The notes below the pieces were generated by a model. It did not search any database. It was not told where the DNA came from and saw only the letters and a list, made by a program, of their open reading frames with translations. Positions 63,501 to 64,000 of a stretch of 64,000 nucleotides of DNA are shown here, piece after piece (positions within the stretch are counted from its first letter, which is position 1; the number at the start of each line of letters is the position of its first letter). The position numbers and the translations under genes were made by a program. The stretch comes from Nemertoderma westbladi (lineage: Eukaryota > Xenacoelomorpha > Nemertodermatida > Nemertodermatidae): contig JAUCBJ010006807.1 in NCBI GenBank assembly GCA_032718475.1, positions 1 through 64,000 of the forward strand, given 5' to 3'.

Positions 63501-64000
63501 ACTTTCCGTCGGTCTTTGCCGATGCATCGACTACCATCCTAAGTTTACCTTTCTTTGGGTCTAAAGCTACGTGGAGTGGCAGGTAGTATGTCCTGTCCGT
63601 GTTCGGCTCGTCGACCGGTAACTCCACGGCCCATCCTTTCTCGACGTACTTCTTGATCGTTTTGTGAATGTACTCGTTCTTCTCGGGGCTCCGTTGTAGT
63701 GTTTGTTTCAGCTTGCGGAGTCTCGTGAGTACCATCCCTCTATTATCGGGTAACGGTATCTTCGGTAGTTTCCATACCATTCCTATAGTATACCGCCCCT
63801 CATCACACGTCATCGATTCCTCCACACTTTGTAGAGCCTGCTTGTCTTCTACCGAGGTCCCGACCCCGGTCTCTTTCAGTCCCTCAAAGTCTTGTCTGAG
63901 CAGTCTTTTAAGCTGCTCCTCTGCTCCCTCATCACCCATTTCTTGCATTGTTCCCGCGAACATGCATCCTGATGTCTCCGACATCCTGAATGGTATCTTG
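60529..64000 (-). CDS. pol: BEL/Pao pol of element C (N-terminus outside the window)
   Basis: Open to the right edge. It contains the linker, reverse transcriptase with YVDD (about 63157-63168), RNase H (MFSDASLEAYG), integrase zinc region and an intact core: Asp (CGVDMFGPI), Asp (IYSDNGTNFVG at about 61215-61245, absent in element A) and Glu (LGCVERLVGS), then the C-terminal domain. Nearly identical to element A otherwise. No internal stop or frameshift is seen. Confidence 0.9.
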   Translation of the reverse strand, partial: KIPFRMSETSGCMFAGTMQEMGDEGAEEQLKRLLRQDFEGLKETGVGTSVEDKQALQSVEESMTCDEGRYTIGMVWKLPKIPLPDNRGMVLTRLRKLKQTLQRSPEKNEYIHKTIKKYVEKGWAVELPVDEPNTDRTYYLPLHVALDPKKGKLRMVVDASAKTDGKCLNDYLLEGPNIYNSGIEVLLRFRNGKHAFTCDIEGMFNQVRVTEEDSDSQRFLWYNGEEEPPIIPAYKMVVQNMGAKSSSFTTTMAVRDTVKGKEDRYSSRAVDMIRRGFYVDDGMESGNTVEEILETGREVRDILKGSGFNLTKFQSSSEEFIKEIEDKKPESTMDNPTTAKGQDMAIKRTESQQKALGIVWDRKTDELKYQLSQEGADTHTKRGYVSYIARIYDPLGLASPLLVTGKQILKRVYKLKDEWDVEVPEDIKKQWSKWTGDLERMGTYNMPRVYFPDGNMTNLDLHMFSDASLEAYGAALYLVQREGPHKPRLAFSKAKSTPPDSASVPKLELTAARLGVRATAYLVDTIPNIVETHYWTDSMVVLGWLHNEKTRYPIFVANRVDEIRASTELERWHYCPTDENPADLLSRGVERHTFLKKEVLWQHGPQFLSDREAWPPMRKVDPGSEVVSEGEEGDSEGEEIYSQMVREIRDVQPGRELCDNPTDKLLSYSSSWYKTKKLVAYWRAFGNFLAGVGKDKKTRTTIDLEGAAKAVIRYEQRKNYGDEVERVGNQQHLRRDSELITLSPQLNDDGILVMNSRVGYNNSIVVPPKPIIIPTGSPIVHQIIWDSHKSILHGGTNRTLTEIRRTYWVKQLRKKVKAVVGQCQTCRRAKKERAVQEMAPLPASRVRQHDPPFTHCGVDMFGPIKIKVMRHTEKRYGIIFVCNNTRAVGIELAQDATASAFINALERFRDRKGGTIAVIYSDNGTNFVGAESEMAEALDILEGEEVRAAMRRRQVKWERRTPYAPHTLGCVERLVGSSKRLMTKLMNTHMVTEDVLRTVLAKCEGIINSRPLYPENDDPESLDVLTPSHFLMERPATIDMRGVDPDDIHSRQSWKVAKAISAEYWRRWVEEYLPTLHKRSKWRKPNRELKVGDLVIVTDDTIINNQWRLARVVGTYSDEDGRVRSVEVRIGGKIGAKDRKTYRRAVGKCCLLEGAP

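Larger units (their letters stand above)
55542..64000 (-). mobile_element. BEL/Pao element C, second copy of family A, 5' part outside the window
   Basis: Order from right to left: pol (running off the edge at 64000), tandem array, ORF3, 3' untranslated region, LTR. It is almost identical to 30736-39360, but with an intact integrase core, a shorter array and a two-base insertion in ORF3. Confidence 0.9.

Overview
The window is a transposon-dense stretch of an animal genome, most likely an invertebrate. BEL/Pao elements, CsRn1/Kabuki-type Gypsy elements and an RTE-like non-LTR element sit in AT-rich non-coding DNA, and one candidate spliceosomal intron with GT..AG borders and matching phase is visible. 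I cannot name the species. Almost every long open frame belongs to a retroelement. The exceptions are a Ulp1-like cysteine protease gene, two small unrecognised minus-strand frames and one small candidate two-exon gene.

Layout. 1-5239 (+): decayed BEL/Pao element 1 (gag knuckles, protease, RT deleted, remnants of RNase H and integrase) followed by a decayed third gene (ORF3). 7842-11868 (-): GC-rich, decayed CsRn1-type Gypsy (Gypsy-1). 12171-15081 (+): candidate spliced small gene, then the Ulp1-like gene. 15082-19387: repeats, a tRNA-like fragment and two small minus-strand frames. 19388-24222 (-): young, apparently intact CsRn1-type Gypsy (Gypsy-2), with 268-bp LTRs in which I see one difference, and a GTAC target duplication. 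24445-25500: short tandem repeats. 25655-30735 (-): BEL/Pao element D-minus (integrase end, then ORF3). 30736-47629 (-): a large BEL/Pao element A with 0.54-kb LTRs, gag, pol, a tandem array and ORF3; its gag is split by an RTE-like LINE on the + strand. 47630-50760 (-) and 54373-55541 (-): two pieces of a related element B. 50761-54372 (+): decayed element D-plus. 55542-64000 (-): a second copy of family A (element C), leaving the window inside pol.

Most interesting system. Three diverged BEL/Pao lineages (1, D, A/C) carry an extra ORF3 downstream of pol on the same strand. In A/C and D it has an N-terminal domain with the motifs of a DEDD-type 3'-5' exonuclease (DxE, then a Lys-Val/Ile-Gly...Asp motif) and three consecutive CCHC zinc knuckles. 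It occupies the usual env position, but I see no env features. DEDDy-exonuclease ORF3s are known from bdelloid rotifer retroelements; the combination here with BEL/Pao pol and a triple knuckle looks noteworthy.

Other strong signals. Both Gypsy elements have a textbook -1 frameshift signal (GGGAAAC, 4-5 nt spacer, 11-13 bp hairpin) at the gag/pol junction. Element B is split so that its gag frame continues exactly from one piece to the other across a 5-bp target duplication, which shows that a family-A insertion was followed by tandem duplication or recombination. The LINE is flanked by about 0.9 kb of direct duplication. A 14-bp palindrome and a CAGGTAAGT-like motif recur inside the BEL coding regions.
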